In this document: positions 7,025 to 15,581 of the stretch, piece by piece
How positions within the stretch are numbered: the stretch's first letter is position 1
Layout of the letters: each line of letters opens with the position of its first letter
Origin: an uncultured Azospirillum sp.
GTDB lineage: Bacteria > Pseudomonadota > Alphaproteobacteria > Azospirillales > Azospirillaceae
NCBI RefSeq assembly: GCF_946480385.1
Contig: NZ_CAMLJP010000037.1
Span: 1-51,894 of the forward strand
Direction of reading: 5' to 3'
Length of the DNA stretch: 51,894 nt
Notes under the pieces: generated by a model
Told to the model about the DNA's origin: nothing
Databases searched by the model: none
What the model saw: only the letters and a program-made list of their open reading frames with translations
Program-made: the position numbers and the translations under genes

Positions 7025-9871
7025 TCAGCGCTCCTGTTTCGGCAGGAAGGCGACGCCCAGCGCCAGGAAGACAGGCACGAAGGCGGCGGTCGCCAGGATG
7101 AAGGGGAGAAGCTCCGGGAAGGCGAGGCCCTTGGTGAAGGCGCCGACGGAGATTTTCAGGAAATGGGTGGTCGGGAACAGCGTGCCGAACAGCCACGCCC
7201 CGCCTTCCAGCGTCGCCACCGGCTGCAGCATGCCGGAGAATTGGGTGGCCGGCAGCATGGTGACGATGGCGGTGCCGAACACCGCCGCCGTCTGGGTCGC
7301 GGTGAAGACGGAAATCAGCAGCCCCAGCGCCGTGGTCGCCACCACATAGACCAGCCCGCCCAGCAGCAGCCCGAACAGGCTGCCCTTCACCGGCACGCCG
7401 AACAGGGTGACGGCCATGACGACCATCAGCAGCAGGTTGAAGGCGGCCAGCCCGATGTAGGGCAACTGCTTGCCGAGCAGGAATTCCAGCCGCGTCACCG
7501 GGGTGACGTAGAGGTTGGTGATGGAGCCGAGTTCCTTTTCGCGCACCACACCGAGGGCGGCGAGGATGGCGGGGATGAAGACCAGCAGCAGGCCGATGGT
7601 GCTGGGCACCATGGCGTCGAGGCTGCGGAAGGCCTGGTTGTACCGGTAACGCATCTCCAGACTGGCGGCGGGGGCGGGCAGGGTGACGCCGGACGCGATG
7701 GCGGCATCCTCGATGAAGCGCTGGTGCAGGCCGGCGACATAGCCCTGGATGGTCTCCGCCCGGAAGGGCATGGCGCCGTCGATGCGCACCGCCACCTCCG
7801 GGATGCGGCCACGGCGGAGGTCGCGGCCGAAGCCTTCGGGAATCTCGATGGTCAGCGACGCCTCGCCCCGTTGCAGGCGGAGCGCAAGGTCGCGGGCGTC
7901 GATGGCGGGCGGGGTGGCGCGGAAGCTGCGGGAGCCGTCGAACTGTTCGATATAGGCGCGGCTCTCGGGGGAACGGTCTTGGTCGAGGACGGCGAAGGTC
8001 AGGTTCTCGACATCCATGGTGATGCCGAAGCCGAAGACCAGCATGAGCAGCACCGTGCCGAGCAGGGCGACCGTCAGGCGGACGGGGTCGCGACGGAGTT
8101 CGAGGGTTTCGCGCCATGCGTAGGCCAGCAGGCGGCGGCGGGAGAGGGGGGATACTCCCTCTCCCGCCCCGGGAGAGGGAAGGGGCCCATGCGCAGCATG
8201 GGAAGGGTGAGGGGTGGGGCATGGAGCCATTTGGTTCGGGGCCATGCGGTTCGGGATGCTTGGATTCCCCCTCACCCTCCCCACTTCGTGGGTCCCCTCC
8301 CTCTCCCGGGGCGGGAGAGGGTGATTCTCCACGGTTTGCTCCCCCTCCGCCTGTTCCATAAACCCGATAAAGGCGTCGTCCAGGCTGGCGGCCTGTTGTT
8401 GGTGGCGCAGCTCGTCGGGGGGGCCGGCGGCGATGACGCGGCCGGCGTTCATGAAGGCCACCCGGTCGCAGCGCGCCGCCTCGTTCATGAAGTGGGTGGA
8501 AACGAAGATCGTCACCCCCTGGTCGCGCGACAGCGCGATCAGGTCGCGCCAGAACTGGTCGCGCGCCACCGGGTCGACGCCGGAGGTTGGCTCGTCGAGG
8601 ATCAGCAGCTCCGGACCGTGCAGGATGGCGACGGCCAGCGACAGCCGTTGCCGTACGCCCAAGGGCAGGCGGTCGGCCACCGCGTCGATGTAGGGCGACA
8701 GGCCGAAACGCTCCACCAGCGCCGCGAGGCGGGTTTCGGCGTCCGTGAGGTCGAACAGGCGGGCGTGCAGGTCGAGGTTCTGGCGCACCGTCAGCTCGCC
8801 GTAGAGCGAGAAGGCCTGCGCCATGTAGCCGACGCGGCGGCGGCTCTCCAGATCGGTGGCGTCCACCGGTTTGCCGAACAGCCGCGCCTCGCCGGCGCTG
8901 GTGGGCAAGAGGCCGGTCAGCATCTTCATCGTGGTGGTCTTGCCGCAGCCGTTGGAGCCGAGAAAGCCGAAGATCTCGCCGCGGCCGATGCGGAAGCTGA
9001 TGTCAGACACCGCGGTGAAATCGCCGAAGCGGCGGGTCAGGCCGATCGCCTCGATGGCCGGTTCGGCGCCGACGGGCTCGGGCGGGCGGGGCGGGACGAT
9101 CAGGCGTTGGTGGCCGCGTTTCGCCTCGTCCGGCAGCAGGGCGACGAAAGCCTCCTCCAGATCGGCGGTGCCTGTTTGCGCCTTCAGTGCGGCGGGGGTG
9201 TCGTGGGCGAGCAGGAGGCCGGCGTTCATCATCACGACCTGATCGAACCGCTCCGCCTCGTCCATGTAGGAGGTGGCGACCAGCACGGTCATGCCGGGGC
9301 GGCCGGCGCGGATGCGGGCGATCAGGTCCCAGAACTGCCGGCGGGAAAGCGGATCGACGCCGGTCGTCGGCTCGTCGAGGATCAACAGGTCGGGGTCGTG
9401 CAGCAGGGCGCAGCAGAGGCCGAGCTTCTGTTTCATGCCGCCCGACAGCTTGCCGGCCGGACGGTCGGGGAAGGGGGCGAGGCCGGTGGAGTCCAGCAGG
9501 TCGGCGATGCGGCGCCGGCGCTCTGCGGCGTCGAGGCCGAACAGGCGGCCGAAGAACTGGAGATTCTCGGCGACGCTGAGGTCTGCGTAGAGGTTGCGGC
9601 CGAGACCCTGCGGCATGTAGGCGATGCGCGGCTGGAGCGCGGCGCGGCCGTGGCGGTCGGCGACGTCGGTGCCGAGGACGCGGACGCTGCCCCGCTGGAT
9701 TTTCTTGGCGGTGGAGATCAGGCCGAGCAGGGTCGATTTGCCGACGCCGTCCGGGCCGATCACCGCGACGCTGGCCCCGGCGGGGATGTCGAGCGAGGCG
9801 TCCTCCAGCGCCACCGTCCCGCCATAGCAGTGCCGCACGCCGGACAGCGAGACGGCGGGAGCGGGGGTCAT
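7025..9871 (-). CDS. rbbA: RbbA-type fused double ABC ATPase / ABC-2 permease with a repeat-derived insertion
   Basis: A 948-residue fusion of two ATP-binding domains and one ABC-2 membrane domain. ABC1 has Walker A GPDGVGKS at 39-46, signature LSGGM at 142-146 and Walker B LLILDEP. ABC2 has Walker A GSNGCGKT at 305-312, a degenerate signature LPLGV and Walker B LLILDEP at about 422. The membrane domain runs from about 580 to the end. The E. coli relative RbbA (YhiH) is described as ribosome-associated and lies between a HlyD-type protein and the permease YhhJ, exactly as here. Start ATG 9871 overlaps the stop of the hlyD gene by 4 bp (ATGA). Residues about 515-573 are encoded by a palindromic repeat and form a Pro/Arg-rich linker between ABC2 and the membrane domain. 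Confidence 0.9.
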   Translation of the reverse strand: MTPAPAVSLSGVRHCYGGTVALEDASLDIPAGASVAVIGPDGVGKSTLLGLISTAKKIQRGSVRVLGTDVADRHGRAALQPRIAYMPQGLGRNLYADLSVAENLQFFGRLFGLDAAERRRRIADLLDSTGLAPFPDRPAGKLSGGMKQKLGLCCALLHDPDLLILDEPTTGVDPLSRRQFWDLIARIRAGRPGMTVLVATSYMDEAERFDQVVMMNAGLLLAHDTPAALKAQTGTADLEEAFVALLPDEAKRGHQRLIVPPRPPEPVGAEPAIEAIGLTRRFGDFTAVSDISFRIGRGEIFGFLGSNGCGKTTTMKMLTGLLPTSAGEARLFGKPVDATDLESRRRVGYMAQAFSLYGELTVRQNLDLHARLFDLTDAETRLAALVERFGLSPYIDAVADRLPLGVRQRLSLAVAILHGPELLILDEPTSGVDPVARDQFWRDLIALSRDQGVTIFVSTHFMNEAARCDRVAFMNAGRVIAAGPPDELRHQQQAASLDDAFIGFMEQAEGEQTVENHPLPPREREGTHEVGRVRGNPSIPNRMAPNQMAPCPTPHPSHAAHGPLPSPGAGEGVSPLSRRRLLAYAWRETLELRRDPVRLTVALLGTVLLMLVFGFGITMDVENLTFAVLDQDRSPESRAYIEQFDGSRSFRATPPAIDARDLALRLQRGEASLTIEIPEGFGRDLRRGRIPEVAVRIDGAMPFRAETIQGYVAGLHQRFIEDAAIASGVTLPAPAASLEMRYRYNQAFRSLDAMVPSTIGLLLVFIPAILAALGVVREKELGSITNLYVTPVTRLEFLLGKQLPYIGLAAFNLLLMVVMAVTLFGVPVKGSLFGLLLGGLVYVVATTALGLLISVFTATQTAAVFGTAIVTMLPATQFSGMLQPVATLEGGAWLFGTLFPTTHFLKISVGAFTKGLAFPELLPFILATAAFVPVFLALGVAFLPKQER
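8158..8331. repeat. Large palindromic repeat, copy A, inside rbbA
   Basis: About 174 bp. The outer hairpin units are CCCTCTCCCG...CGGGAGAGGG (8158-8180) and its counterpart ending at 8331. Inner arms carry GGGTGAGGGG on the left and CCCTCACCCT on the right, so the whole element is one imperfect palindrome with nested hairpins. Its centre shares a 24-base word (8242-8265) with copy C (33625-33648) in opposite orientation. It also contains a 15-base tandem duplication (8226-8240 and 8241-8255, two mismatches) that preserves the reading frame. The element is wholly inside an intact coding sequence. Confidence 0.9.
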
Positions 9872-10887
9872 GATCGGGGACCTTGAGCGGAGGAGAGAGA
9901 CACCTCCCGCGTCAGCTTCGATTCCAGCCAATCCGGCCAGACCGCGGTGTCGTCAAGTTTCACATAGGCCATGCCGGTCAGGCCGGTCTTCACCCGCTCG
10001 ATGTAGCGGGTCACCAGCGCTTCGGGGACGCGGGCCTTGACGCGGAACATCATGCGGTCGCGTTCGGACTTGGTCTCCACCTGCTTGGGCGTGAACTGGG
10101 CGCGCGGGGCGACAAAGGTGACGGCGGCGGGAATCGCGGTGTCGGGAACCGCGTCCAGCAGGATGCGGGCGTCGGCGCCGAGCGCGAGGTTTCCCGCCGT
10201 GTCGGTCGGCAGGAAGAAGGTCATGTAGACATTCGACAGGTCCAGCAGCGTCGCCGCCTTGCCGCCGGCGGCCAGCACCTCGCCGGGTTCGGCAAGCCGG
10301 TAGAGGACGCGGGACTTGCGCGGTGCCTTCAGCACGCCGTCGGCGACCAGGGTGGTCAGGCGGTCGGCATCGCCGGCCGCGGCGGGGATCGCCTCGTCGG
10401 CGCTGGCGAGGTGGCTCTTGGCGGCGTCGAGCGCGGCGTCGGCGGTGCGGCGGCTGTTGCGGGCCTGATCGACGCGCTGTTCGGAGACATGGCCCTTGCC
10501 GAACAGGACCAGCGCCCGCTCCATCTCCTTGGCGGCGAAATCGGCCTCGCTGGAGCGCTGGGCGACCAGGGCGGCGGCTTCGTCGCGGGCGCGGCGGGCC
10601 TGACGCAGCTGGGCCTCGGCGGAGCGGAGCTGCGCTTCCAGGTCGCGGGTGTCGAGCGTGGCGATGACGGCGCCGGCCTCCACCAGATCGCCCTCCTGCA
10701 CCGGGATGGTCAGGACGCGGGCGGCGTATTTGGTGGCGATGTCGATCTCGTTCGCCTCGATCCGGCCGTTGCCGGAGGCGAAGCCGGCGGGGAGGCGGTT
10801 GCCCTGCATCGCCCGCCAGCCATAGGCGGCACCGGCGCCGAGCAGCGCCAGCACGACCACGGCGATGAGGATGCGCTTGACGGTCAT
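9868..10887 (-). CDS. HlyD-family periplasmic adaptor (membrane fusion protein)
   Basis: 339 residues. An N-terminal signal anchor (ILIAVVVLALLGAGAAYGW, about residues 6-24) is followed by a biotinyl-lipoyl half motif (GRIEANEIDIATKYAARVLTI, VQEGDLVEAGAVIATLDTRD), then an alpha-helical hairpin (LRSAEAQLRQARRARDEAAA to LASADEAIPAA), then the second lipoyl half (VLKAPRKSRVLYRLAEPGEVLAAGG) and a beta-barrel. This is the layout of the YhiI/YbhG adaptors that link ABC exporters to the outer membrane. It overlaps the upstream metallo-hydrolase gene by 4 bp and the downstream rbbA by 4 bp, so the export complex is translationally coupled. No outer-membrane channel gene is in the window. Confidence 0.9.
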   Translation of the reverse strand: MTVKRILIAVVVLALLGAGAAYGWRAMQGNRLPAGFASGNGRIEANEIDIATKYAARVLTIPVQEGDLVEAGAVIATLDTRDLEAQLRSAEAQLRQARRARDEAAALVAQRSSEADFAAKEMERALVLFGKGHVSEQRVDQARNSRRTADAALDAAKSHLASADEAIPAAAGDADRLTTLVADGVLKAPRKSRVLYRLAEPGEVLAAGGKAATLLDLSNVYMTFFLPTDTAGNLALGADARILLDAVPDTAIPAAVTFVAPRAQFTPKQVETKSERDRMMFRVKARVPEALVTRYIERVKTGLTGMAYVKLDDTAVWPDWLESKLTREVSLSSAQGPRS

Positions 10888-12518
10888 GGCTGCGCTCCCT
10901 TGCCGGCTTTGTCATCCTTGTCCAGCGCCCCCATAACGCCGGCCAGGATGCGTTCGCGCGTTGCGTCGTCGGGGGCGGCGTCCAGCGTGCGGCGGAGCGC
11001 CAGCAGAGCCTCGGCATAGTGGTTGTGCCAGTCGAGGCCGGCAGCGAGGTCGGCGGGGGCGAGGCGGGGGTGGCGGTCGGTCGGCGCCAGCGGGCGCGGG
11101 GCGGCGAGGTCGACACGGTCGTCCAGCGCCGGCTGGGCGATGCGCTCCGCCGACCAGCCCTTGTCGATCAGGGCTTGGCGGATGGAGGCGCGGGCGGGTT
11201 CCTCGCCATGGACCAGGAACAGGCCGTGGCCGACGCTGTGGCGGGCCTCCACCCAATCCAGCAGGGTGGTGCGGTCGGCATGGCCGGAATAGACGTCGAT
11301 CGAGCGGACCTTCGCCTTCACCGCGATTTCCTCGCCATGGATGCGGACGCGGGGGGTGCCCTCCTGCAGCAGTCGGCCAAGCGTGCCGGGGGCCTGATAG
11401 CCGACCAGAAGGACGGTGTCCTGCGGACGCCACAGGCGGTTCTTCAGGTGGTGGCGGATGCGGCCGGCATCGCACATGCCGCTGGCCGCCATGATGATGG
11501 CGCCGCCGGAGAGGGTGTTGAGGCGCTGGCTTTCCGGCACGCTGCGGACATGGTGGAAATTGGCGCGGGTGAAGGGGTCGCCGTCGGTTTCCAGATCGTC
11601 GAGATGGCGGCGGAAGACGCCGGTCACCGCGTCGGCGAGCGGCGAATCGAGGAAGACGTCCACCGCCGGCAGCTGGCCTCCGTCGAACAGGCAGTCGAGG
11701 TCGTAGAGCAGCTCCTGCGTGCGCTCCACCGCGAAGACCGGGATCAGCAGGACGCCGCCGGCCGCCAGAGCCGCGGACACCTCGGCGCGCAGCACCGCCT
11801 GCCGGCCGGCCTCGTCCAGGTCGGCGCGGTCGCGGTCACCGTAGGTGGTCTCCAACACCATCCAGTCCGGCCGCTCCGGCCCCTCGGCATCGGCGTGGAA
11901 GCTCTTGCCGCCGGGGCCGATGTCACCGGAGAACAGGATGCGGGTGGGTTCGGCGCCGCCGCTCCCAGCGCTATCAATGGCTTCGATCTCGATGGAGGAG
12001 GATCCCAGGATATGGCCGGCCTGCCAGAAGCGGGCACGCAGGCCGGGCAGGATGTCGGTCCAGCGGTCGTACTCGACGCGGCGGAGCCGGCGCAGGCAGC
12101 GGATGGCGTCGTCCTGGGTGTAGATCGCCTGGACGGGCGGACGGCCGCGCTGGCGGTTGCGGCGGTTGAGGCGCTCTACCTCGCCCTCCTGGATGTAGCC
12201 GCTGTCGGGCAGCATGTATTCCAGCAGGTCCACCGTGCCGCCGGTGGCGTAAATGCGGCCGCGGAAGCCGAGGCGGGTCAGCTTCGGCAGCAGGCCGGAA
12301 TGGTCGATGTGGGCGTGGGTCAGCAGGACGGCCTTGATCGCCGCCGGATCGAAGGGGAAGGGGCGGTAGTTCAGTTCCCGGATCGTCTTGGTGCCCTGGA
12401 ACATGCCGCAATCGATCAGCACGTCGCCCTCGGGCGTCGACAGGCGGAAGCAGGAACCGGTCACCGTTCCGGCGGCGCCATGGAAGGTCAGCGACAGGGA
12501 CATGGACGACTGGGACAT
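10884..12518 (-). CDS. Beta-CASP metallo-beta-lactamase-fold hydrolase (RNA-processing type)
   Basis: A 544-residue protein. The zinc motif T-H-A-H-I-D-H is at residues 67-73. Later blocks are those of the beta-CASP/RMMBL family: FSGDIG, VLETTYGDRDR, GGAIIMAASGMCDAGRIRHHLKNRL, VGYQAPGTLGRLL and VYSGHADRTTLLDWV. Relatives with these blocks include the cleavage/polyadenylation-factor-like ribonucleases, so an RNA substrate is likely but not shown. Start ATG 12518 has GAGGAG about 11 bases upstream; the frame continues open to 12578. The gene is 25 bp after the phosphorylase gene and overlaps hlyD by 4 bp. Confidence 0.88.
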   Translation of the reverse strand: MSQSSMSLSLTFHGAAGTVTGSCFRLSTPEGDVLIDCGMFQGTKTIRELNYRPFPFDPAAIKAVLLTHAHIDHSGLLPKLTRLGFRGRIYATGGTVDLLEYMLPDSGYIQEGEVERLNRRNRQRGRPPVQAIYTQDDAIRCLRRLRRVEYDRWTDILPGLRARFWQAGHILGSSSIEIEAIDSAGSGGAEPTRILFSGDIGPGGKSFHADAEGPERPDWMVLETTYGDRDRADLDEAGRQAVLRAEVSAALAAGGVLLIPVFAVERTQELLYDLDCLFDGGQLPAVDVFLDSPLADAVTGVFRRHLDDLETDGDPFTRANFHHVRSVPESQRLNTLSGGAIIMAASGMCDAGRIRHHLKNRLWRPQDTVLLVGYQAPGTLGRLLQEGTPRVRIHGEEIAVKAKVRSIDVYSGHADRTTLLDWVEARHSVGHGLFLVHGEEPARASIRQALIDKGWSAERIAQPALDDRVDLAAPRPLAPTDRHPRLAPADLAAGLDWHNHYAEALLALRRTLDAAPDDATRERILAGVMGALDKDDKAGKGAQP

Positions 12519-12543
12519 GGGGGTCGGCTCCTCGGCTTGGTCG

Positions 12544-14031
12544 TTACCCCAACGCCACCCCGCTGTTCTCCGCGGCATGGGCCTGGGCGAAGGTGAAGTC
12601 GGCGTTGGTGCTGGCGTGGATGCGGTAGAGCGGCTCGCCCCGGCGCACGCGCTCGCCGACCTTGCGCAGCAGGTCGATGCCGGCCCCCTTGTCGGTCGGC
12701 GCGCCGGCCAGCCGGGCGATGCGGGCCAAGCGGTAGCAGTCGAGCGATGACACCACCCCGTCGGCCGGCGACGCGACCTCCGCCACCAGCGAGCCCAGCG
12801 TCGCGACGGCCGGCGGCGGCCCCTGCATGGCGATGATGCGTTCCATGGCGGCGAGCGCGGCCCCCGACTCCAGCAGCTCGCGCGCCCGGCGGTTGCCGCT
12901 GCCGCCGCGGACGGCGGGGTCGAATTCCAGGATGCGGCCGGCCAGCAGCAGGGCGCGCTCCTTCAGGTCGGCGGGGCTGGCGGGGTCGTTGCGCAGCACG
13001 GCCATCACGTCGCGCGCCTCCAGCACCGGGCCGATGCCGCGCCCGACCGGCTGAGAACCGTCGGTGATCGCCACCTCCAGCGTCAGGCCGAGCCGGTCGC
13101 CGACATGCTCGAACAGCTTGCGCAGGCGCACCGCCTCGCCGGCGCTACGGATCTTGGCGCTGGGACCGACGGGGATGTCGATCAGCAGATGGGTGGAGCC
13201 GGCCGCCACCTTCTTCGACAGGATGGAGGCGACCAGCTGTTCGCGGGTGTCGATGGCGAGCGGACGTTCGACCGAGATCAGGATGTCGTCGGCCGGCGAC
13301 AGCCGGACATGGCCGCCCCAGACCAGACAGCCCTTGGCCTCGCGCACCAGGGCCTGCATGCGCTCCATGGGGACGTCGACGTTGGCAAGAACCTCCATGG
13401 TGTCGGCGGTGCCGGCGGGGGAGGTGATGGCGCGCGACGAGGTCTTGGGGATCGGCAGGCCGTGGGCGGCGACGATCGGCACCACGATCATCGAGGTGCG
13501 GTTGCCGGGGATGCCGCCGATGCAGTGCTTGTCGGCGATGGTGCCCAGACCTTGCCAATGCAGGCGGGTGCCGGCGGCGATCATGGCGCGGGTCAGGCCC
13601 AGCACCTCCGCCGTCGTCATGAAGCTGGCGCAGGCGATCAGGAAGGCGGCGATCTCGATCTTGGAGTAACGCTGGTCGGTGACGTCGCGGATGATGGCGG
13701 CCAGCTGCTCGTCGGTCAGGGCGGCGCCGCCGACCTTGGCGCGCACCAGCTCGAAGCTCTCCGGCGGGGTCGGGGGGACGAGATGGACGGCGGAGCCCTC
13801 CGCCAATCCGAGCTGGCCGAAGGCGGGATCGGACAGGCCGATCTCGTCGGGAGCGACGATGGCGGGGTCGTCGACGATGTTCAGCACCGCCAGCAGGGAG
13901 CGGCCGTCGTTCCGCACCTCCACCCGTCCCAGCCCGAGGAAATCCTCGACATGGTAGCGGGTGCAGCGGCGGTTGAGGAAGGCGACATTCTCCCGGACGG
14001 TGTCGATCGCCAGATGTCGAAGCGTCAGCAT
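12544..14031 (-). CDS. AMP phosphorylase / thymidine phosphorylase family protein (archaeal AMPpase-like)
   Basis: A 495-residue glycosyltransferase-family-3 phosphorylase. K-H-C-I-G-G (168-173) is the phosphate/ribose loop, and [17 protein letters not shown] (198-214) matches the thymidine/pyrimidine phosphorylase signature. Compared with DeoA (about 440 residues) it has an extra N-terminal domain of about 85-90 residues. That domain is characteristic of archaeal AMP phosphorylases, which cleave nucleoside monophosphates to base plus ribose-1,5-bisphosphate. Which substrate this bacterial version uses is not determined by the sequence. ATG 14031 is preferred over GTG 14037. It is first in the run of genes ending at 5894 and has an FNR-type box 80-93 bp upstream. 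Confidence 0.85.
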   Translation of the reverse strand: MLTLRHLAIDTVRENVAFLNRRCTRYHVEDFLGLGRVEVRNDGRSLLAVLNIVDDPAIVAPDEIGLSDPAFGQLGLAEGSAVHLVPPTPPESFELVRAKVGGAALTDEQLAAIIRDVTDQRYSKIEIAAFLIACASFMTTAEVLGLTRAMIAAGTRLHWQGLGTIADKHCIGGIPGNRTSMIVVPIVAAHGLPIPKTSSRAITSPAGTADTMEVLANVDVPMERMQALVREAKGCLVWGGHVRLSPADDILISVERPLAIDTREQLVASILSKKVAAGSTHLLIDIPVGPSAKIRSAGEAVRLRKLFEHVGDRLGLTLEVAITDGSQPVGRGIGPVLEARDVMAVLRNDPASPADLKERALLLAGRILEFDPAVRGGSGNRRARELLESGAALAAMERIIAMQGPPPAVATLGSLVAEVASPADGVVSSLDCYRLARIARLAGAPTDKGAGIDLLRKVGERVRRGEPLYRIHASTNADFTFAQAHAAENSGVALG

Positions 14032-14110
14032 ACGCACAGTCTACGCCCGGCCCGGCGGGTCAGCGTCGCCGAGCCTGCGCGTCAGCCATGCCGGGCCTTA
14101 CGCGCCGCGG

Positions 14111-14124
14111 TTGATCCGGATCAT
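14111..14124 (-). promoter_or_regulatory. FNR/FixK (CRP-family) box upstream of the phosphorylase operon
   Basis: TTGAT-CCGG-ATCAT matches the FNR/FixK/ANR palindrome TTGAT-N4-ATCAA at 9 of 10 defined positions. It is centred about 86 bp upstream of the phosphorylase start and lies in the short gap (14032-14150) between it and gntR. It predicts oxygen-responsive control of the operon. Confidence 0.6.
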
Positions 14125-14150
14125 TGGCGGGGCGGAAGGGCTGTGCTCCC

Positions 14151-15215
14151 TCACGTGCTTTCCCGCGCGATGAAGGTCAGGCCGAGGTCGAGGCGGCGTT
14201 GCGGCGGCTCCTTGCCGTCCATCAGGTCGAGCAGCATGGCGGCGGCGTGGCGGCCGATGGCGTAGCGCGGCGTGGCGACGGTGGTCAGGGTCGGGGTGGT
14301 CCAGGCCGAGGCCGGCAGGTCGTTGAAGCCGGCGACGGCGAGCTGGTCGGGCACGCGGATGCCGCGGCGCTGGCACTGGAACAGGGCGCCCTGCGCCAGA
14401 TCGTCGTTGCAGAAGAAGACGGCGTCGCAGTCGCTGTTCTCCGCCATCAGCCGGTCGATCATCGCAGCACCCAGATGGATGGAGGACGGGTCGGGCAGGC
14501 GCCAGACGCGCTTTTCGTCATACAGCCCGGCCTCCTCCAGCGCGTGGCGGTAGCCGTCGAGGCGGGCCAGCGTGCGGGGGTCGAGCTGCACGGCGACGAA
14601 GCCGATGCGGCGATAGCCGCGCTCCAGCAGGTGGGTGGTCATCAGCCGGCCGCCCTCCTCCTGCGAACAGCCGACGCTGAGGCTGTCGGGGTCGTCCAGC
14701 AGCTCCATCATGTGGACGGTCGGGCTGGAGAGCGCCGACAGGTAGGTGCGGGTGATCTCCGTATGGTCGGTGCCGGTCAGCAGGATGCCGTCGGGCTGGA
14801 ACTGCAGGTAAGTGCGGATCAGCCGCTCCTCCTCCACCGGGGAATAATGGGTGACGCCGATCAGGGCGCGGTAGCCGCGCGGCAGCAGCATGTCGTGGAT
14901 GCCGGCCAGCGTCTCGACGAAGACCATGTTGGTCATCGACGGGATCAGCACCGCCACCGTCATCGACCGGGCCGAGGCCAAGGCGCTCGCCGCCTGATTC
15001 GGCACATAGCCCATCGACTGAGCGGTGTCGAGGATGCGCTGGCGCAGCTCCGGCGCCACCAGCTCCGGCCGCTTGAAGGCGCGCGACACGGTGATGGCGC
15101 TGATGCCCACCCGCTCCGCCACGTCCGCCATGGTGGCGCGGCCGGTGCGCGAGGAGCGCGGCTTGCGCGTCTTGACCGCCGAGGATGAGGACCGATCACC
15201 GCCACGGGTCGTCAC
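14151..15215 (-). CDS. gntR: LacI-family transcriptional regulator of gluconate use (GntR-type)
   Basis: 354 residues. A helix-turn-helix near residues 28-50 (ATMADVAERVGISAITVSRA) is typical of LacI proteins and is followed by the hinge helix VPNQAASALASARS. The effector domain is of periplasmic-binding type (VAVLIPSMTNMVFVETLAGI onward). The start is taken as GTG 15215 because AAAGGA lies about 10 bases upstream; the frame extends further 5' to 15449 but the protein there is not LacI-like. It is divergent from gntK and the TRAP genes, and two copies of a palindromic operator lie in the gap. It probably represses that operon until gluconate or a phosphorylated derivative binds. Confidence 0.9.
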   Translation of the reverse strand: MTTRGGDRSSSSAVKTRKPRSSRTGRATMADVAERVGISAITVSRAFKRPELVAPELRQRILDTAQSMGYVPNQAASALASARSMTVAVLIPSMTNMVFVETLAGIHDMLLPRGYRALIGVTHYSPVEEERLIRTYLQFQPDGILLTGTDHTEITRTYLSALSSPTVHMMELLDDPDSLSVGCSQEEGGRLMTTHLLERGYRRIGFVAVQLDPRTLARLDGYRHALEEAGLYDEKRVWRLPDPSSIHLGAAMIDRLMAENSDCDAVFFCNDDLAQGALFQCQRRGIRVPDQLAVAGFNDLPASAWTTPTLTTVATPRYAIGRHAAAMLLDLMDGKEPPQRRLDLGLTFIAREST

Positions 15216-15410
15216 AGGGCTTCGTCCTTTCAATTCAATTCCGCGTTCCGATTTCGCCCGGCGCGACGGAAGGTCGCGCGGGCTCGCCGGCCGCCGATGT
15301 GTATCATGCTCAGCAACAGCCGCATGCCACGCAGAGCTTAAGTCTGCAACCCGCGGCCATCCCCGATCAGTTTGTCCGCAACTCAAACAAAACTCTTTAC
15401 GCGCGTCAAG

Positions 15411-15422
15411 GTTAGCGCTAAC
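15411..15422. promoter_or_regulatory. LacI/GntR-type operator 1
   Basis: The perfect 12-bp palindrome GTTAGCGCTAAC has the central CG step typical of LacI-family operators. It lies in the gntR-gntK divergent region, about 200 bp from the gntR start. Confidence 0.75.
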
Positions 15423-15498
15423 AGTATCAGCACCTCGTCTCGGCGTCATCCGTGCAGTCCGGCCTCCATGGTCGTGGACCTCTCAGTGACCCGCGAAT

Positions 15499-15510
15499 GA
15501 TAGCGCTAAC
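15499..15510. promoter_or_regulatory. LacI/GntR-type operator 2
   Basis: GATAGCGCTAAC differs from operator 1 by two bases in the left half-site and keeps the 8-bp core TAGCGCTA. It lies 72 bp before the gntK start, so binding here would block that promoter. The two sites are 88 bp apart, compatible with looping. Confidence 0.7.
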
Positions 15511-15581
15511 ATAACCTTGTCAGTGCGTGGCCCGCCGCGACTTGCACCCGCGGACGCCGTCCCGCACCGGTATTCGGGAAT

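Noticed and set aside
6071..9886. A frame of about 1270 codons on the plus strand opposite the permease and rbbA genes
   Set aside because: Composition is dominated by Gln, Arg, His, Gly and Asp with no recognisable domain, while the minus strand holds intact ABC domains.
14097..14123. TGATCC-N15-CGTAAG on the minus strand upstream of the phosphorylase gene, a possible fourth ECF11 promoter
   Set aside because: The spacing is 15, not 16, and the TGATCC is explained as half of the better FNR-type palindrome TTGATCCGGATCAT. Kept only as an alternative reading.
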